Positions 33,577-42,958 of a stretch of DNA of 64,000 bases are shown here, piece after piece (positions within the stretch are counted from its first letter, which is position 1; every line of letters begins with the position of its first letter). The position numbers and the translations under genes are program-made. The notes under the pieces were generated by a model. The model had not been told where the DNA came from. It made no database searches and saw only the letters and a list, made by a program, of their open reading frames with translations. The DNA is taken from the NCBI RefSeq assembly GCF_023520895.1, contig NZ_CP026029.1, positions 2,480,001-2,544,000 of the forward strand, written 5' to 3'. This DNA comes from Paenibacillus sp. PK3_47. GTDB lineage: Bacteria > Bacillota > Bacilli > Paenibacillales > Paenibacillaceae.

Positions 33577-34665
33577 TTATCCAGCCACTACGCTGTTCTT
33601 GTCGGCACTGTCCTGCCTGATCTGCTTGCTGCGCAGCTGGCCGCAGGCGGCATCGATATCGGTGCCGTGCTCCAGCCGGGTGCTGACGCTGATTCCCTGC
33701 TTCTTGAGCGTGTCAAAAAAGGCTCTGACCGTCTCGCGCTCAGGACGCTGGTATTGGCCGTGCTCATCCACCGGGTTATATGGGATAAGGTTAACGTTGG
33801 CCAGCTGACGGCGGTCTCCGATCAGTTCAGCCAGCTCCAGGGCATGCTCCTGCTGGTCGTTAATATCCTTCAGCAGAATATACTCCAGCGTGATTCTCCG
33901 GTTGGTTTTCTCCAGATAATAGTCGATGGCCGGCATCAGCTTCTCCAGAGGGATTGCACGGTTAATCTTCATGATCCGTGTCCGCAGCTCATTATTCGGG
34001 GCATGCAGGGAAATAGCCAGATTCACCCCGGCGTTTGCGTCGGCGAACTCTCTGATTTTACCGGCCAGACCGCTTGTGGAGACCGTGATGCCTTTGCCGG
34101 CAATCGCCAGACCCTTGTGATCCTTCACGGTGGCCAGGAAGTTCATCAGATGGGTAAAGTTATCGAACGGCTCACCGATACCCATAACCACAACGTGGCT
34201 TACTCTCTCTCCAAGACCGGCCTTATCCAGATGCTGCTGCACCTTCATGATCTGCTCGACGATCTCACCGCTGGTGAGGTCACGGCTCTTGGCCAGCAGC
34301 CCGCTTGCGCAGAAGCTGCAGCCGATATTGCAGCCCACCTGGGTGGTTACACAGACGGACAACCCGTATTTTTGACGCATCAGCACGGTTTCAATCAGGT
34401 TGCCGTCCTTGAGGCGGAACAGGAACTTGATCGTCCCGTCAGCCGACTCCTGCTTCACATGCTGCTCCATGGTATGAAAAATATAATGCTCCGACAGCAG
34501 CTGTACACACTCTTTGTTTACTTCAGACATCTCAGCAAAATCAGTAATCCGCTTGCGGTATATGGAATCCCAGACCTGTGCTGCGCGGGATTTTTTGTGC
34601 CCGTGTTCCTGCAGCCATGCGGTCAGCTGATCCAGCGTTAATCCATAAATGGATGGTTTGTTCAT
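33577..34665 (-). CDS. rlmN: 23S rRNA/tRNA adenine-C2 methyltransferase RlmN
   Basis: 362 residues from ATG 34665 (SD AGAGGAAG); the frame opens six codons earlier without RBS. Radical-SAM cluster motif CNIGCSFC (CxxxCxxC), 'GIGEPFDN' SAM-binding motif, '[11 protein letters not shown]', and the C-terminal catalytic cysteine in 'IDAACGQLR' are all present. RlmN methylates C2 of A2503 in 23S rRNA and A37 of some tRNAs. The N-terminal accessory helices ('[25 protein letters not shown]') match RlmN. Since the motif set is complete and no Cfr-specific feature is obvious, housekeeping RlmN is preferred over the resistance enzyme Cfr. Confidence 0.95.
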   Translation of the reverse strand: MNKPSIYGLTLDQLTAWLQEHGHKKSRAAQVWDSIYRKRITDFAEMSEVNKECVQLLSEHYIFHTMEQHVKQESADGTIKFLFRLKDGNLIETVLMRQKYGLSVCVTTQVGCNIGCSFCASGLLAKSRDLTSGEIVEQIMKVQQHLDKAGLGERVSHVVVMGIGEPFDNFTHLMNFLATVKDHKGLAIAGKGITVSTSGLAGKIREFADANAGVNLAISLHAPNNELRTRIMKINRAIPLEKLMPAIDYYLEKTNRRITLEYILLKDINDQQEHALELAELIGDRRQLANVNLIPYNPVDEHGQYQRPERETVRAFFDTLKKQGISVSTRLEHGTDIDAACGQLRSKQIRQDSADKNSVVAG

Positions 34666-34849
34666 TTCTCTTCCTCTTTTCAAAACTTGAAATGCAATCT
34701 ATTTGACCTTGAACGGACTATGCCAACAACATCTACTCATTGTCTCAAATTTTGTATATTAAAACAAGGGAAATACCTGTCACAGCGCTCATTTTACCAG
34801 TAATTCAGGACCGGATTTGTGCTATTGTTCATATTTGGTGCCCCAAACC

Positions 34850-34877
34850 AAAAAAGCGCAGTCCCTGTGACCGCGCT
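34850..34877 (-). terminator. Intrinsic terminator
   Basis: Minus-strand AGCGCGGTC / GACTGCGCT stem with T-run, downstream of the GIY-YIG gene. Confidence 0.82.
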
Positions 34878-34894
34878 TCCTGTGCCAAAGCAGT

Positions 34895-35251
34895 TTATTT
34901 ATACAGAACTTTTTCCACATTGTATTTCGCTTTAAGCTTGTTCACAATGTAGGTCTCATAAATTTCTCTGTCCACCGGATCTTCTACGACGCACACTTCA
35001 ATTTTGGCGACTTCATCGCGGTGCGGCTTCATGACGGATACATTATCCTCAAAGTGCTTTTTGATTCTCGGTCTGAGCTTTCTCGCTTTGCCCACAAAGA
35101 GCAGTTCATCCTTGTCGTTATAGAACATGAAGATCCCGCCGGCTTCCCGTGTAATCAGGTGAAAGTCCGTAAATCCGTAAATATTGCTCAATACAGGATT
35201 TTCCTGCTTTGTAATGGTCACATCCGGTTTCGGGATGGTAATATTGATCAT
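34895..35251 (-). CDS. GIY-YIG-fold small protein
   Basis: 118 residues from ATG 35251 (SD GAAGAAGTGAG; the upstream in-frame extension is not supported). It contains the GIY-YIG core: 'AGGIFMFYNDKDELLFVGKARKLRPRIKKHF' (the first motif is GIF-M-FY, the second LFVGKA, followed by the arginine) and 'EIYETYIVNKLKAKYN', whose glutamate is the metal ligand position. No accessory DNA-binding domain. Standalone GIY-YIG proteins in Bacillales are mostly uncharacterised; nuclease activity is inferred from the fold. The N-terminal 40 residues ('MINITIPKPDVTITKQENPVL') precede the fold and are unusual for YhbQ-type proteins. Confidence 0.82.
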   Translation of the reverse strand: MINITIPKPDVTITKQENPVLSNIYGFTDFHLITREAGGIFMFYNDKDELLFVGKARKLRPRIKKHFEDNVSVMKPHRDEVAKIEVCVVEDPVDREIYETYIVNKLKAKYNVEKVLYK

Positions 35252-35359
35252 ATAGCTCACTTCTTCCCTCTTGTATATAGAAATAAATAGTAACACAGTT
35301 CCGTTAGCCTGACTATTTCTATTCTTTACAGAAAGGCTGTATTTTAGAAGCGCTGTCCA

Positions 35360-36334
35360 TTATTCTGACTGTGACTGCCGCTTCCGGATCGAAAGGATGG
35401 TCTCAGTAATCCCCTGTTCAAAAGATGTTGCCGGTATAGGACCCACCAGCGCCTCATATTTCTTTCCGCTCAGCACAAGCGGTTCCTTAGTCAAATACAG
35501 CATTTCTACAATCTCCTTCATGACCGGAACAAACAAACCCAGCAGCGTCAGTCCAAAAGCGCCAACAGGAACGACCATTCTGGACTTGCCGCTTGCCTTA
35601 CGCGCAATATCTACAATCTCCCGGCCTGATATAACGCCTCCTCCCGGGATATTCCAATTCTGCCCATATGCTTTGTCCCTGGCTGCCAGCTCCACAATCA
35701 TAACCGCTGCATCCGGAAGGTATACATACTCTCGCGGAACCGTCATATTGCCGATGAACATTCCCGGCTTACCCGCAGCAACCGCCTCCAGCGTTGCACC
35801 GAGATAGGAGGCTTCATTGGCTGTCGGCCCATAGTAATCCGGCAGCCGGACAATCAGCCGCTCCGCATGTTTCCAGCGCGGGCTGAACAGCATCTGTTCG
35901 AATTTAAGCTTGGTTTTACCCTTACGGGTGTGCGGGTTTTTGGGATGATCCTCTCCTGCCGGCTGCGCATCGATTCTTCTGCCGTATGGATAGATGCCGT
36001 CGACTGCGACAACTCTTGTACCCAGCCTGTCTGCAGCCTCCATCACCGACTCGCCCATAGGCAGTAATTTGGCGGTCATTTCGTGATAAGGGACAGAGGC
36101 ACAGTGGAAAATTACCTCCGCACCCTGTGCTGCCTGCTGCACATCAGCCGGTTTAAAAATATCACCTGCCGCCAAGCACAGTCCAGCCGGATTACCGAGC
36201 GTTGCTGCCAACTGCTCCAGCTTGGGCATGGACCGCCCGAAGGCTACCGTTTCAACACCTCTTTTTAACAGTTCCTCAATAATGGCTCTGCCCGTTCCTC
36301 CTGTTGCGCCTAATACAACCGCTTTATTAAACAT
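35360..36334 (-). CDS. NAD(P)-dependent epimerase/dehydratase-like protein
   Basis: 324 residues, atypical SDR fold: 'AVVLGATGGTGRAIIEELLKRG' (GxxGxxG nucleotide motif), 'VIFHCASVPYHE', 'VVAVDGIYPYG' in place of the YxxxK segment, and 'VRLPDYYGP'. The classical catalytic YxxxK is not seen, so it may act as a reductase or a regulator. ATG 36334 with GGAGG SD. Lies upstream-adjacent to a TetR gene, with TetR-type operator-like sequences at 36363 and 36501 in its promoter region, so it is a probable target of that regulator. Confidence 0.82.
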   Translation of the reverse strand: MFNKAVVLGATGGTGRAIIEELLKRGVETVAFGRSMPKLEQLAATLGNPAGLCLAAGDIFKPADVQQAAQGAEVIFHCASVPYHEMTAKLLPMGESVMEAADRLGTRVVAVDGIYPYGRRIDAQPAGEDHPKNPHTRKGKTKLKFEQMLFSPRWKHAERLIVRLPDYYGPTANEASYLGATLEAVAAGKPGMFIGNMTVPREYVYLPDAAVMIVELAARDKAYGQNWNIPGGGVISGREIVDIARKASGKSRMVVPVGAFGLTLLGLFVPVMKEIVEMLYLTKEPLVLSGKKYEALVGPIPATSFEQGITETILSIRKRQSQSE

Positions 36335-36362
36335 CTAATTTTCCTCCTTTAGTACTGTAGTA

Positions 36363-36535
36363 TTGATTGGTCACTAACCTGCTCTGTGAAATAGGTTTCT
36401 ATACCTTGATTCTGTTTGGTATATTCCTGTCTGGGGCTACAGCGTCTGAATTCCTTGTACTACTTGCAGATGTACGCAGTAAAGCGCAGCTCTAAAGTTA
36501 TTGGTTAATCACTAACTTAAATTGATAATGACTAA
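36363..36535. promoter_or_regulatory. TetR-type operator-like motifs (three copies)
   Basis: TTGATTGGTCACTAA (36363-36377), TTGGTTAATCACTAA (36501-36515) and TTGATAATGACTAA (36522-36535) share the imperfect palindrome TTRGT-AWT-ACYAA. They sit just upstream of the epimerase gene; a related TTGGTTATTGATCAATCACT occurs at 37221-37240, upstream of the TetR gene. Confidence 0.5.
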
Positions 36536-36583
36536 GGGGATCTCCCCCTAATCATGCCCGCTGCGTCTGAGACTCAGCCGGAC

Positions 36584-37132
36584 TTACAAATGTTTCGGCT
36601 TCAGCTCCGGCATTCCCAGCGCCATTGCAATATTGCAGAGCATACCGTTGGCCATGAAGGTGCTTACCAGCACTTCCGGGTGCTTCATTCCAGCGCCAAC
36701 AAATTTCTCTTTAACCACGTCCGTTACTTCAAGCATTCCCTTCTGCATCGAGCCCAGGATAAGCTCATCACGGATTCCGAATGCCTGCACCTGCAGCAGA
36801 ATCTCGTTGGGATGGGTCTCCATGAGCGCTTCATAGGAACGGATGCATTCAGCAAGAAGCTCTTCTGCCGGAGCCTCAACTCCTCTAAAGGTACGGATAA
36901 TCCGCTCGAATGCCCGGTCCAGGGCTGCTATAAATAATTCCTCTTTGTTCTTAAACAGCTTAAAAATGTACGGCTGCGATATGCCGACCTTCTCAGCTAC
37001 CTGAGCGGTGGTGGCCCGGTAATAGCCGTATTCGGCAAATACAATCACTGCCGCCTCCAAAATCTGCTCCCTGCGGTTTACAGACACGGACTCATCAGCT
37101 TTATTCCGGGTATTGCCGGATTGCTTATTCAT
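36584..37132 (-). CDS. TetR/AcrR-family regulator
   Basis: 182 residues. N-terminal HTH (about 17-62): 'RREQILEAAVIVFAEYGYYRATTAQVAEKVGISQPYIFKLFKNKEELFIAAL' is a textbook TetR DNA-binding region (given in outline). The C-terminal ligand domain is helical and unassigned. SD AGGAGGG before ATG 37132. Likely represses the downstream epimerase gene and itself through the repeated motif found upstream of both. Confidence 0.92.
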   Translation of the reverse strand: MNKQSGNTRNKADESVSVNRREQILEAAVIVFAEYGYYRATTAQVAEKVGISQPYIFKLFKNKEELFIAALDRAFERIIRTFRGVEAPAEELLAECIRSYEALMETHPNEILLQVQAFGIRDELILGSMQKGMLEVTDVVKEKFVGAGMKHPEVLVSTFMANGMLCNIAMALGMPELKPKHL

Positions 37133-37427
37133 TAATCATGATACCCTCCTGTTCGGCTGGAATAAGTAAATCGGTAGCGGTTCATCATCTGCTTCGATAT
37201 GGGAATCTATCCGTGAAGAATTGGTTATTGATCAATCACTTTCTTGGTAATAATATAATGTCCTTCCTTTAATTTATCAACCCCCCAATTCAAAATTTTT
37301 TTAGCTGGCTGAAAACCATGCCTTTGGAGCATATATGTACTCCATGCAGTTATAATCTCTGATAGGACGTGGAAATTATGATTCAGAGATATAACTGTAC
37401 GGACTACACTTATGTTAGAACCGGAGC
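37133..37427. other. Intergenic region upstream of TetR gene
   Basis: Holds the TetR promoter region, one operator-like sequence (37221-37240), and the 3' flank of the NO synthase gene. An A/T-rich stretch at 37250-37400 has no ORF. No clear terminator for the NO synthase gene was seen. Confidence 0.5.
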
Positions 37428-38585
37428 CTACTTATGATGAAAAGGACAGACCTGAGCCTCCTGAATTGAATCAGGCTCGCCGGTAAAGGCGGCATAAGCA
37501 GATTTCTGATAAATTAGGCGGGGACTCAAATGAAGCTCCTTCAAGGTGTGGTCCTCCCAGATTGGAGTGGAAGACGGCGACATCGGCGGAATGAGCCAGT
37601 GCCATTTGCCTGAAACCTCCCGCTCCCGCTGCTTCTCCTGCTCCTGAAAACGGACGAACTGGTCGGCCGCTGTATGATGGTCCACAATGCTGACTCCCGC
37701 CCGCTTGTAGGAATGCAGCACAGCCCGGTTAAGCTCCAGCAGGGCCCTGTCTTTCCACAGCGAGGTATTAGTCGAACGGTCCAGTCCCAACAGGTCAGCC
37801 ACAGCCGGGAGCCGGTTATACCGCCCTGTATCCCCAAAGTTACGTGAACCAATCTCAGTTTCCATGTACCAGCCGTTAAAAGGGGCGGCAGTGTATTCCA
37901 CACCGCCGATTTCCAGCAGCATGTCCGAGACAATGGGAACGGGATACCAGCGCAGCTGCAGGTCTGCAAAACGTTCAATTTCCGGATGAGTAAGTTGAAC
38001 CTCCTGAACCAGAGTTTCCGGAATAGGGAATACACAAGGCGGTTCATCGCCGATGCTGACCACGAGCGGCAGTACATCAAAATCCCCGCCGCTTCCCTGC
38101 CAGCCAAGCCTACGGCAGACGGAAGTGAAAGCATCGGAAGACGGGTCGCCCGAACGCCGATGCACACCATCCCCGGGATATCCCGCATACCGGATCAATT
38201 GATGATTCCAGATGCGGATCATCCCGTCCGGGTCTTCACCGCTATGAAAAACCGTCATGACCGGACGGATCCGGCCGTTGTTATAAGCCCGCCCGATATG
38301 CCCCATGAGCGCTTCGGCAACCTCTCCGGCGGTCCTTGCCCCGCGGGCATCGACCACCTCCAGCGTATGCCAGAACAGCCGCCCGATGCAGCGCGCATTA
38401 TTCCGCCAGGCCATTTTAGCCCCGTGGGCAAGCTCTTCCCCCGTATGCCTGTATGTACTTGTCTCCGCAATTTCCCGCCGGACGGCCTGAATCCGTGCAA
38501 CGGTTTCTTCCTCGGTCTTCTGAAGCTCGGCATAACACTGCCATATGAATGTTTCTGCCTGATCTTCCAATCTTTTATGCTGCAA
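37428..38585 (-). CDS. nos: Bacterial nitric oxide synthase, oxygenase domain
   Basis: About 385 residues. Heme-thiolate cysteine in 'KMAWRNNARCIGR', tetrahydrobiopterin/arginine pocket segments 'GGFD...' region as 'GSGGDFDVLPLVVS', substrate glutamate loop 'FNGWYMETEIGSRN' and 'DHHTAADQFVRF' are all visible. Converts L-arginine to NO and citrulline using electrons from a cellular flavodoxin, as no reductase domain is present, normal for Bacillales bNOS. Start: the frame opens at TTG 38633 without SD; TTG 38585 is favoured because GGGAGAG lies about 11 bases upstream and it gives the usual short N-terminus. Divergent from an ABM-domain protein gene. Confidence 0.93.
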   Translation of the reverse strand: MQHKRLEDQAETFIWQCYAELQKTEEETVARIQAVRREIAETSTYRHTGEELAHGAKMAWRNNARCIGRLFWHTLEVVDARGARTAGEVAEALMGHIGRAYNNGRIRPVMTVFHSGEDPDGMIRIWNHQLIRYAGYPGDGVHRRSGDPSSDAFTSVCRRLGWQGSGGDFDVLPLVVSIGDEPPCVFPIPETLVQEVQLTHPEIERFADLQLRWYPVPIVSDMLLEIGGVEYTAAPFNGWYMETEIGSRNFGDTGRYNRLPAVADLLGLDRSTNTSLWKDRALLELNRAVLHSYKRAGVSIVDHHTAADQFVRFQEQEKQREREVSGKWHWLIPPMSPSSTPIWEDHTLKELHLSPRLIYQKSAYAAFTGEPDSIQEAQVCPFHHK

Positions 38586-38740
38586 CCGGCGATCTCTCCC
38601 TTCTGTCTCGTCTGCAAGTAACACCTTTATCAATAAGCAAGAACCCAGCCAAAACTAATACTTAACTTGTATATTATAACAAAGGAAGCTATAGTACTCG
38701 CTAAAAAGCCTCTAACTAAACTAACCACGGAGAGTGAGCT

Positions 38741-39067
38741 ATGAGTAAATTCGGTATGTATGCCAAATTCACGGCCAAGCCCGGCCAGCGCGATGAACTT
38801 GCGGAAATTCTGCTGGAGGCGGCTGCGGCTGCTGAGGCAGTGGAGGAATGTGAACTTTATATCATTAATTTCACGGATAGCGACCCTGATACGCTCTGGG
38901 TAACGGAGGTGTGGAGCCGGAAGGAAGCACATGCAGCTTCGCTTACCCGGGAAGCCACCAGGGCCGCGATCCAGCGGGCCATGCCGCTGATCGCAGGTGT
39001 CGAATCCATACCGCTGAATCCTGTCGGCGGCAAAGGGCTAAGCTTCGCTGATGCTACCCTGCTGTAG
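38741..39067 (+). CDS. ABM-domain monooxygenase-like protein
   Basis: 108 residues with an antibiotic-biosynthesis-monooxygenase (dimeric alpha-beta barrel) fold: 'GMYAKFTAKPGQRDELAEILLEAAAAA', 'CELYIINFTDSDPDTLWVTEVWSRKEAHAASL'. Members range from quinone monooxygenases to heme-degrading and unknown proteins; no heme ligand is assignable. SD GGAGAGTGAG before ATG 38741. Divergent from bNOS with a 155-bp shared region. Confidence 0.85.
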   Translation: MSKFGMYAKFTAKPGQRDELAEILLEAAAAAEAVEECELYIINFTDSDPDTLWVTEVWSRKEAHAASLTREATRAAIQRAMPLIAGVESIPLNPVGGKGLSFADATLL

Positions 39068-39077
39068 CCGCAATTCA

Positions 39078-39124
39078 AACAGCACACAGCGGCCTTGCAG
39101 AAGCCTGTCCGCTGTGTGCTGTTT
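39078..39124. terminator. Bidirectional terminator
   Basis: 16-bp perfect arms AAACAGCACACAGCGG / CCGCTGTGTGCTGTTT between convergent genes. Confidence 0.88.
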
Positions 39125-39162
39125 CTGTTGGCTGCGGCGGCTGGAGAGTTATGGTCATCAGG

Positions 39163-39996
39163 TTACTCCATCTCGGCCAGCCTTGCCATAATTCTCCTTT
39201 TGCGGTAGAGCATCCGGGCCGCTTCCGCCACATCCTCCAGCGTCTTCCGGTTGGTATAGGCCCCGAAGAACATTCCGGCGACCGGAACCGCCTGCAGCAT
39301 CTTTTTCCAGCCCCAGTTATCACGGTATACTGTAACAACTTCCTTCCAGCCCTGGATTTTCGAGACGGCTTCGTTCGTTCCGGCGGCAATATCACCGCTG
39401 CCTCCGGCCTGCAGATTCAGCTCCTTCAGAATCGCCTTCTTGCCGACAACGTCTGAAGAGGCAAACTGCATCACCTTTACCGTGAATATCCGTTCCGCTT
39501 TGTCTGTCGGATCATATCCATAGCACAGGGCTATTTCCTGAATAACCTTTAGTGAAAGGCCAAGAATAGCGGGGATATCTGCCGCCAGCGTGAACACACC
39601 GCCGAAGCCTGTAGTAGCTCCCTGTGCAGTCGCCACATTCCGGCTGCTGTGGCTCAGCTTCTGAGCCGTCTGATCCATCACCGCGAGTGAGAAAGGCCCT
39701 TTCTCCGGCCCTCCTGCAGCCACGCTGGCAGCTTCGATCAGCGAGCCTACCTTGCGTCCGGCAACCAGATAGTTGCCTCCATTCTGAATGTAGCCCCCCA
39801 GCTCGTCCAGCAGCTTGCCCAGCTTATCGTGAATGATCTTCGGCGTGATCTTGTCCAGCAGCTTGAACGGCAGGCGGGTGAGCTGATCCCAGATCATCAG
39901 CTTGTTCTGCTCCTTCTCCCAATTCGCAATCTCGGCAAGTGCGGCCTGCAGCTCCCCGGCAGTCTCCAGGTGCGGCAGTTGTTCAGGCGTTGTCAT
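39163..39996 (-). CDS. EcsC-family protein
   Basis: 277 residues. Family features: 'LTRLPFKLLDKITPKIIHDKLGKLLDEL', a Gly-rich hydrophobic central stretch 'GATTGFGGVFTLAADIPAILGLSLKVIQEIALCYGYDPTD', and the C-terminal 'VPVAGMFFGAYTNRKTLEDVAEAARMLYRKRRI'. EcsC proteins are encoded with the Ecs ABC transporter in B. subtilis, but this copy is stand-alone; function unknown, probably membrane-associated. SD TAGGAGG before ATG 39996. Confidence 0.88.
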   Translation of the reverse strand: MTTPEQLPHLETAGELQAALAEIANWEKEQNKLMIWDQLTRLPFKLLDKITPKIIHDKLGKLLDELGGYIQNGGNYLVAGRKVGSLIEAASVAAGGPEKGPFSLAVMDQTAQKLSHSSRNVATAQGATTGFGGVFTLAADIPAILGLSLKVIQEIALCYGYDPTDKAERIFTVKVMQFASSDVVGKKAILKELNLQAGGSGDIAAGTNEAVSKIQGWKEVVTVYRDNWGWKKMLQAVPVAGMFFGAYTNRKTLEDVAEAARMLYRKRRIMARLAEME

Positions 39997-40184
39997 CGTA
40001 TCGGCCTCCTAAAAATTATATTTTTCTCCAGCAAAATATGCTTCATCAGCATCCTTATATTCGATCCTGTTTGCTGTTAGCTTCTACGCTTGGCAAAGGG
40101 TTCGGTTCCGCATCTCTATATTTAATAACCCGAAACCCCGGGCCATGAATGCCGCCCCTAGTCTGGAAACCCTTTTTGATATGT

Positions 40185-40221
40185 AAAAAGGGCATTCCCG
40201 GTGTGACAACCGGAAATGCCC
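40185..40221 (-). terminator. Intrinsic terminator
   Basis: Minus-strand GGGCATTTCCGGT / ACCGGGAATGCCC stem followed by five T. Confidence 0.85.
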
Positions 40222-40246
40222 GCAATCAAGCTGGCTAACTCTTGTA

Positions 40247-40519
40247 TCAGCTGTTCTGATCACCCAAAGCGGCAAGCCGTTTTTTCTCTTCGGCCAGCCG
40301 CTCTTCGGTTAATGCTACACCCTGCCGGCCGATGGAGCCCTCAGGCGCATGGCTGACCGCCTCCTCTGCATGCGTCAGGCTGTTCTCTGCCTGGGTGATC
40401 ATCTTCTCAGTCGGATGACTTTGAGCCTGAGTGATGGCGTTATGCAGCTTGGTTACAGAATCATGCGCCTGGTCCACTGTGCTGTTGGTCCGCAGGCTGG
40501 ATTCATAATGTCTATCCAT
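40247..40519 (-). CDS. Small helical protein, unknown
   Basis: 90 residues, hydrophilic, predicted all-alpha with alternating Glu/His/Ala/Lys ('AENSLTHAEEAVSHAPEGS', 'EERLAEEKKRLAAL'). No family recognised. The SD GGGAGGG lies ahead of ATG 40519 and a good terminator follows, supporting a real gene. The amphipathic periodicity resembles small stress-related coiled-coil proteins, which is only a suggestion. Confidence 0.75.
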   Translation of the reverse strand: MDRHYESSLRTNSTVDQAHDSVTKLHNAITQAQSHPTEKMITQAENSLTHAEEAVSHAPEGSIGRQGVALTEERLAEEKKRLAALGDQNS

Positions 40520-40595
40520 GGTAAGCCCTCCCTTATAACACGCTGTATTCCTCTGTTAGCATGGATAAGGCGCGGGATTCTTATACCCGGATTTC

Positions 40596-42008
40596 TTACA
40601 CCAGGATCATGGCGGTAATCGTCATCGCGGCAAGTCCGAGCAGCACCGGCTTCAGATTGCGGCGGGCCAGCTCGAACGGGCTGACTCCGCAGATGGCTGC
40701 TGCCGGAATCAGCGCCCAGGGAATCAGAGTCCCGCCGCCGACCCAAATGGCAGCGACCTGGCCAAGAGCAGTCAGTGTTGCAGCGCCGGAGTGGATGGCT
40801 GCCGCGAACAGCTGGGCAATCGATCCGGCCAGTGAAATCCCGGAGAAGCCGGAGCCGTCAAGCCCTGTAATTGCACCGATCACGGTCATCGTTACCGCCC
40901 CCACGGCACCGTTAAGCGGGACATGCTCCGCCAGGGCAACCCCAAGGTCATTTACAATGCCGTGCGAGCCGTCAGGCAGTGTGTTTCCGAACAGCACGCT
41001 AAATGCTGAATCTCCGAGATAAAAGAAGGCCGCTATCGGGATTACCGGTCCGAATACTTTGAAACCAAAGACAAAGCCGTCGATCAGATACGAAGTAATC
41101 CTCTCCAGCCCCTGATTGCGGTGGCCGAGCAGTGTAACGATGATCAGGATCAGTACGGCAGTTCCTCCTACAAGCGCCGTGGCATCGCCGCCCTGCAGAT
41201 CCAGCAGGAACATGATGATAACATCCAGCAGAAACAGCAAGGGGATGGCGATAGCCAGCCCCTTTTTGAGCCGGTCGCTCATGAAGACAGGCGCCGTTTC
41301 CTCACCCGGCGGTGTAAGCGGGCCTGCCTCTCCCTTGCCGGCAATCAGCCCGTCCCGCCAGGTTCCGTTCTTCTGATCCCGGCGCATCATCCAGAAGGCA
41401 GCCACCGTGGTGACAACCCCCATGACAATCACAAGCGGTACGCTGGCTTCCATTACACTTGTCACCGGAAGCCCGGCGGCATCAGCGGTCAGCTTCGGCG
41501 CTCCCTGAATAATATAATCCCCTGAAAGGGCGATGCCGTGGCCGAACAAATTCATGGCCATGGCCGCACCAAGTGCAGGCAGGCCGACACGGACCGCCAC
41601 CGGAAGCAGAACCGCACCGACCAGCGCAACTGCCGGCGAAGGCCAGAAGAAGAACGAGGTGACCATCATAATGATCCCGATGCCCCAGTAAGCCATCGCC
41701 GGTGTGCGCAGAAAGCGGGTAAGCGGGGCAACCATCGTCTCATTGATGCCTGTGATAATCAGAATCCGGCTCATCGCCACAATAATCGAAATAATCATAA
41801 TTGTGCCGAGCAGTTCTGTCGTCGCGTAAATAAAAGAATTAAAGATCCCCGACACCGAGCCGCTCAGACTCTGCGTGGCAAGCAGCCCCAGGGCAAAAAT
41901 CCCGGCTACACAAATCATTGTCGTATCACGCCGCCGGATCAGCAGCGCCAGTATAAACACAATAAACACCAGATATACATAGTGGATCGCACTTAAATGT
42001 ATGCCCAT
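40596..42008 (-). CDS. Polytopic ion-transporter-superfamily-like permease
   Basis: 470 residues with about 11-12 TM helices and a charged cytoplasmic loop (about 205-245). The repeated 'G...A..MNLFGHGIALSGDY' and 'GLDGSGFSGISLAGSIAQLFAAA' re-entrant-like segments are similar in style to the GntP/CitM/DctM ion transporter superfamily, but I do not recognise a specific family. Likely an organic-anion transporter. Start ATG 42008 has AAAAGGGG about 14 bases upstream, somewhat far. Confidence 0.7.
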   Translation of the reverse strand: MGIHLSAIHYVYLVFIVFILALLIRRRDTTMICVAGIFALGLLATQSLSGSVSGIFNSFIYATTELLGTIMIISIIVAMSRILIITGINETMVAPLTRFLRTPAMAYWGIGIIMMVTSFFFWPSPAVALVGAVLLPVAVRVGLPALGAAMAMNLFGHGIALSGDYIIQGAPKLTADAAGLPVTSVMEASVPLVIVMGVVTTVAAFWMMRRDQKNGTWRDGLIAGKGEAGPLTPPGEETAPVFMSDRLKKGLAIAIPLLFLLDVIIMFLLDLQGGDATALVGGTAVLILIIVTLLGHRNQGLERITSYLIDGFVFGFKVFGPVIPIAAFFYLGDSAFSVLFGNTLPDGSHGIVNDLGVALAEHVPLNGAVGAVTMTVIGAITGLDGSGFSGISLAGSIAQLFAAAIHSGAATLTALGQVAAIWVGGGTLIPWALIPAAAICGVSPFELARRNLKPVLLGLAAMTITAMILV

Positions 42009-42083
42009 TTGGAACGCGCCCCTTTTCTCTTCCGCAGGATGGTGCTATATGCTATGCGGAGGAATAGGCGTATGTTCGCAGGG

Positions 42084-42872
42084 TCAGTGCGGCTCTTCCC
42101 GGAGATAGTCCGGCTGTTTGACGGCAATAATCATAAATCTGTGCTCGGTACTCTCAAGGGCGCCCTCTTGTATCAGCATATCCTGGAGCATGCACAGCTT
42201 CTCGTAGCACTTTTCCACAGTAAAGCCGGGAAACTCCCATTCAATAATTGTGGCAAAGTACACCAAGGCCCCGATATCCCGGAATCTTAGCACCGGATAA
42301 GCCTCGTCCGCTTCAAGGACTGTAAACCCGCTGCTGCGGAGTTCAGCACAGACCGGTTCCAGGCTGAAGGCTTCATCTGCAGCAGCAGCCTCATCACCTA
42401 ACAGAAACTCTGATAAGGCCCGGTTATTCTGTCCTCCAACCTGCTGGGTGATGAATACGCCCCCTGGCTGCAGAATCCTGTGCACCTCACGGACAGAAAA
42501 GGATTCATGGCGGTTAATAACCAGGCTAAAGAATCCGTCTTCAAACGGCAGGGCCTCATCGCTGAACACCTGCCTAAGCTCAATGCCGTGGGAAGGGAAC
42601 CGTCCCCTGCATAACTCCACATTAGGCGGATACGCTTCTGTAGCATAGGTTCTGTTCCGTGGCGGCGACAGCGACAGAAGAAGTTCCCCTCCGCCGGTGC
42701 CCATGTCCAGCAGGTTGCCTTTGTTCTGGCCCATATATGATTTAACGGCTGCTTCGTAATCCCAGGGTAACTTCTCTTCCTCCATCCGTCCGGACAGTGA
42801 AGAGAAATCCCAGCCAGTGAAGGTCCGTCGGGCCTCCTGCAGCCATATTTGCTTCCAATTTTCAGTTTTCAT
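42084..42872 (-). CDS. SAM-dependent class I methyltransferase
   Basis: 262 residues. SAM-binding motif I 'GNLLDMGTGGGELLLSLS' (about 54-71), acidic motif 'ATEAYPPNVELCRGR', post-motif 'VINRHESFSVREVHRILQPGGVFITQQVGG'. Similar proteins are annotated simply as methyltransferase-domain proteins; the substrate cannot be inferred. ATG 42872 with AGAGGGG upstream. Monocistronic by spacing. Confidence 0.85.
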   Translation of the reverse strand: MKTENWKQIWLQEARRTFTGWDFSSLSGRMEEEKLPWDYEAAVKSYMGQNKGNLLDMGTGGGELLLSLSPPRNRTYATEAYPPNVELCRGRFPSHGIELRQVFSDEALPFEDGFFSLVINRHESFSVREVHRILQPGGVFITQQVGGQNNRALSEFLLGDEAAAADEAFSLEPVCAELRSSGFTVLEADEAYPVLRFRDIGALVYFATIIEWEFPGFTVEKCYEKLCMLQDMLIQEGALESTEHRFMIIAVKQPDYLREEPH

Positions 42873-42958
42873 AATGAACTGTACCCCTCTCGCATGCTAA
42901 TGTTTGCTGTGCGGATAAGGTGCAGCTGAGCGCTTCACTGATAACATTCCCTTCCTCT

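Noticed and set aside
33577..34665. Cfr resistance methyltransferase
   Set aside because: The sequence layout and genome context (housekeeping genes greA and DUF6509-like) fit RlmN; no mobile element is nearby.
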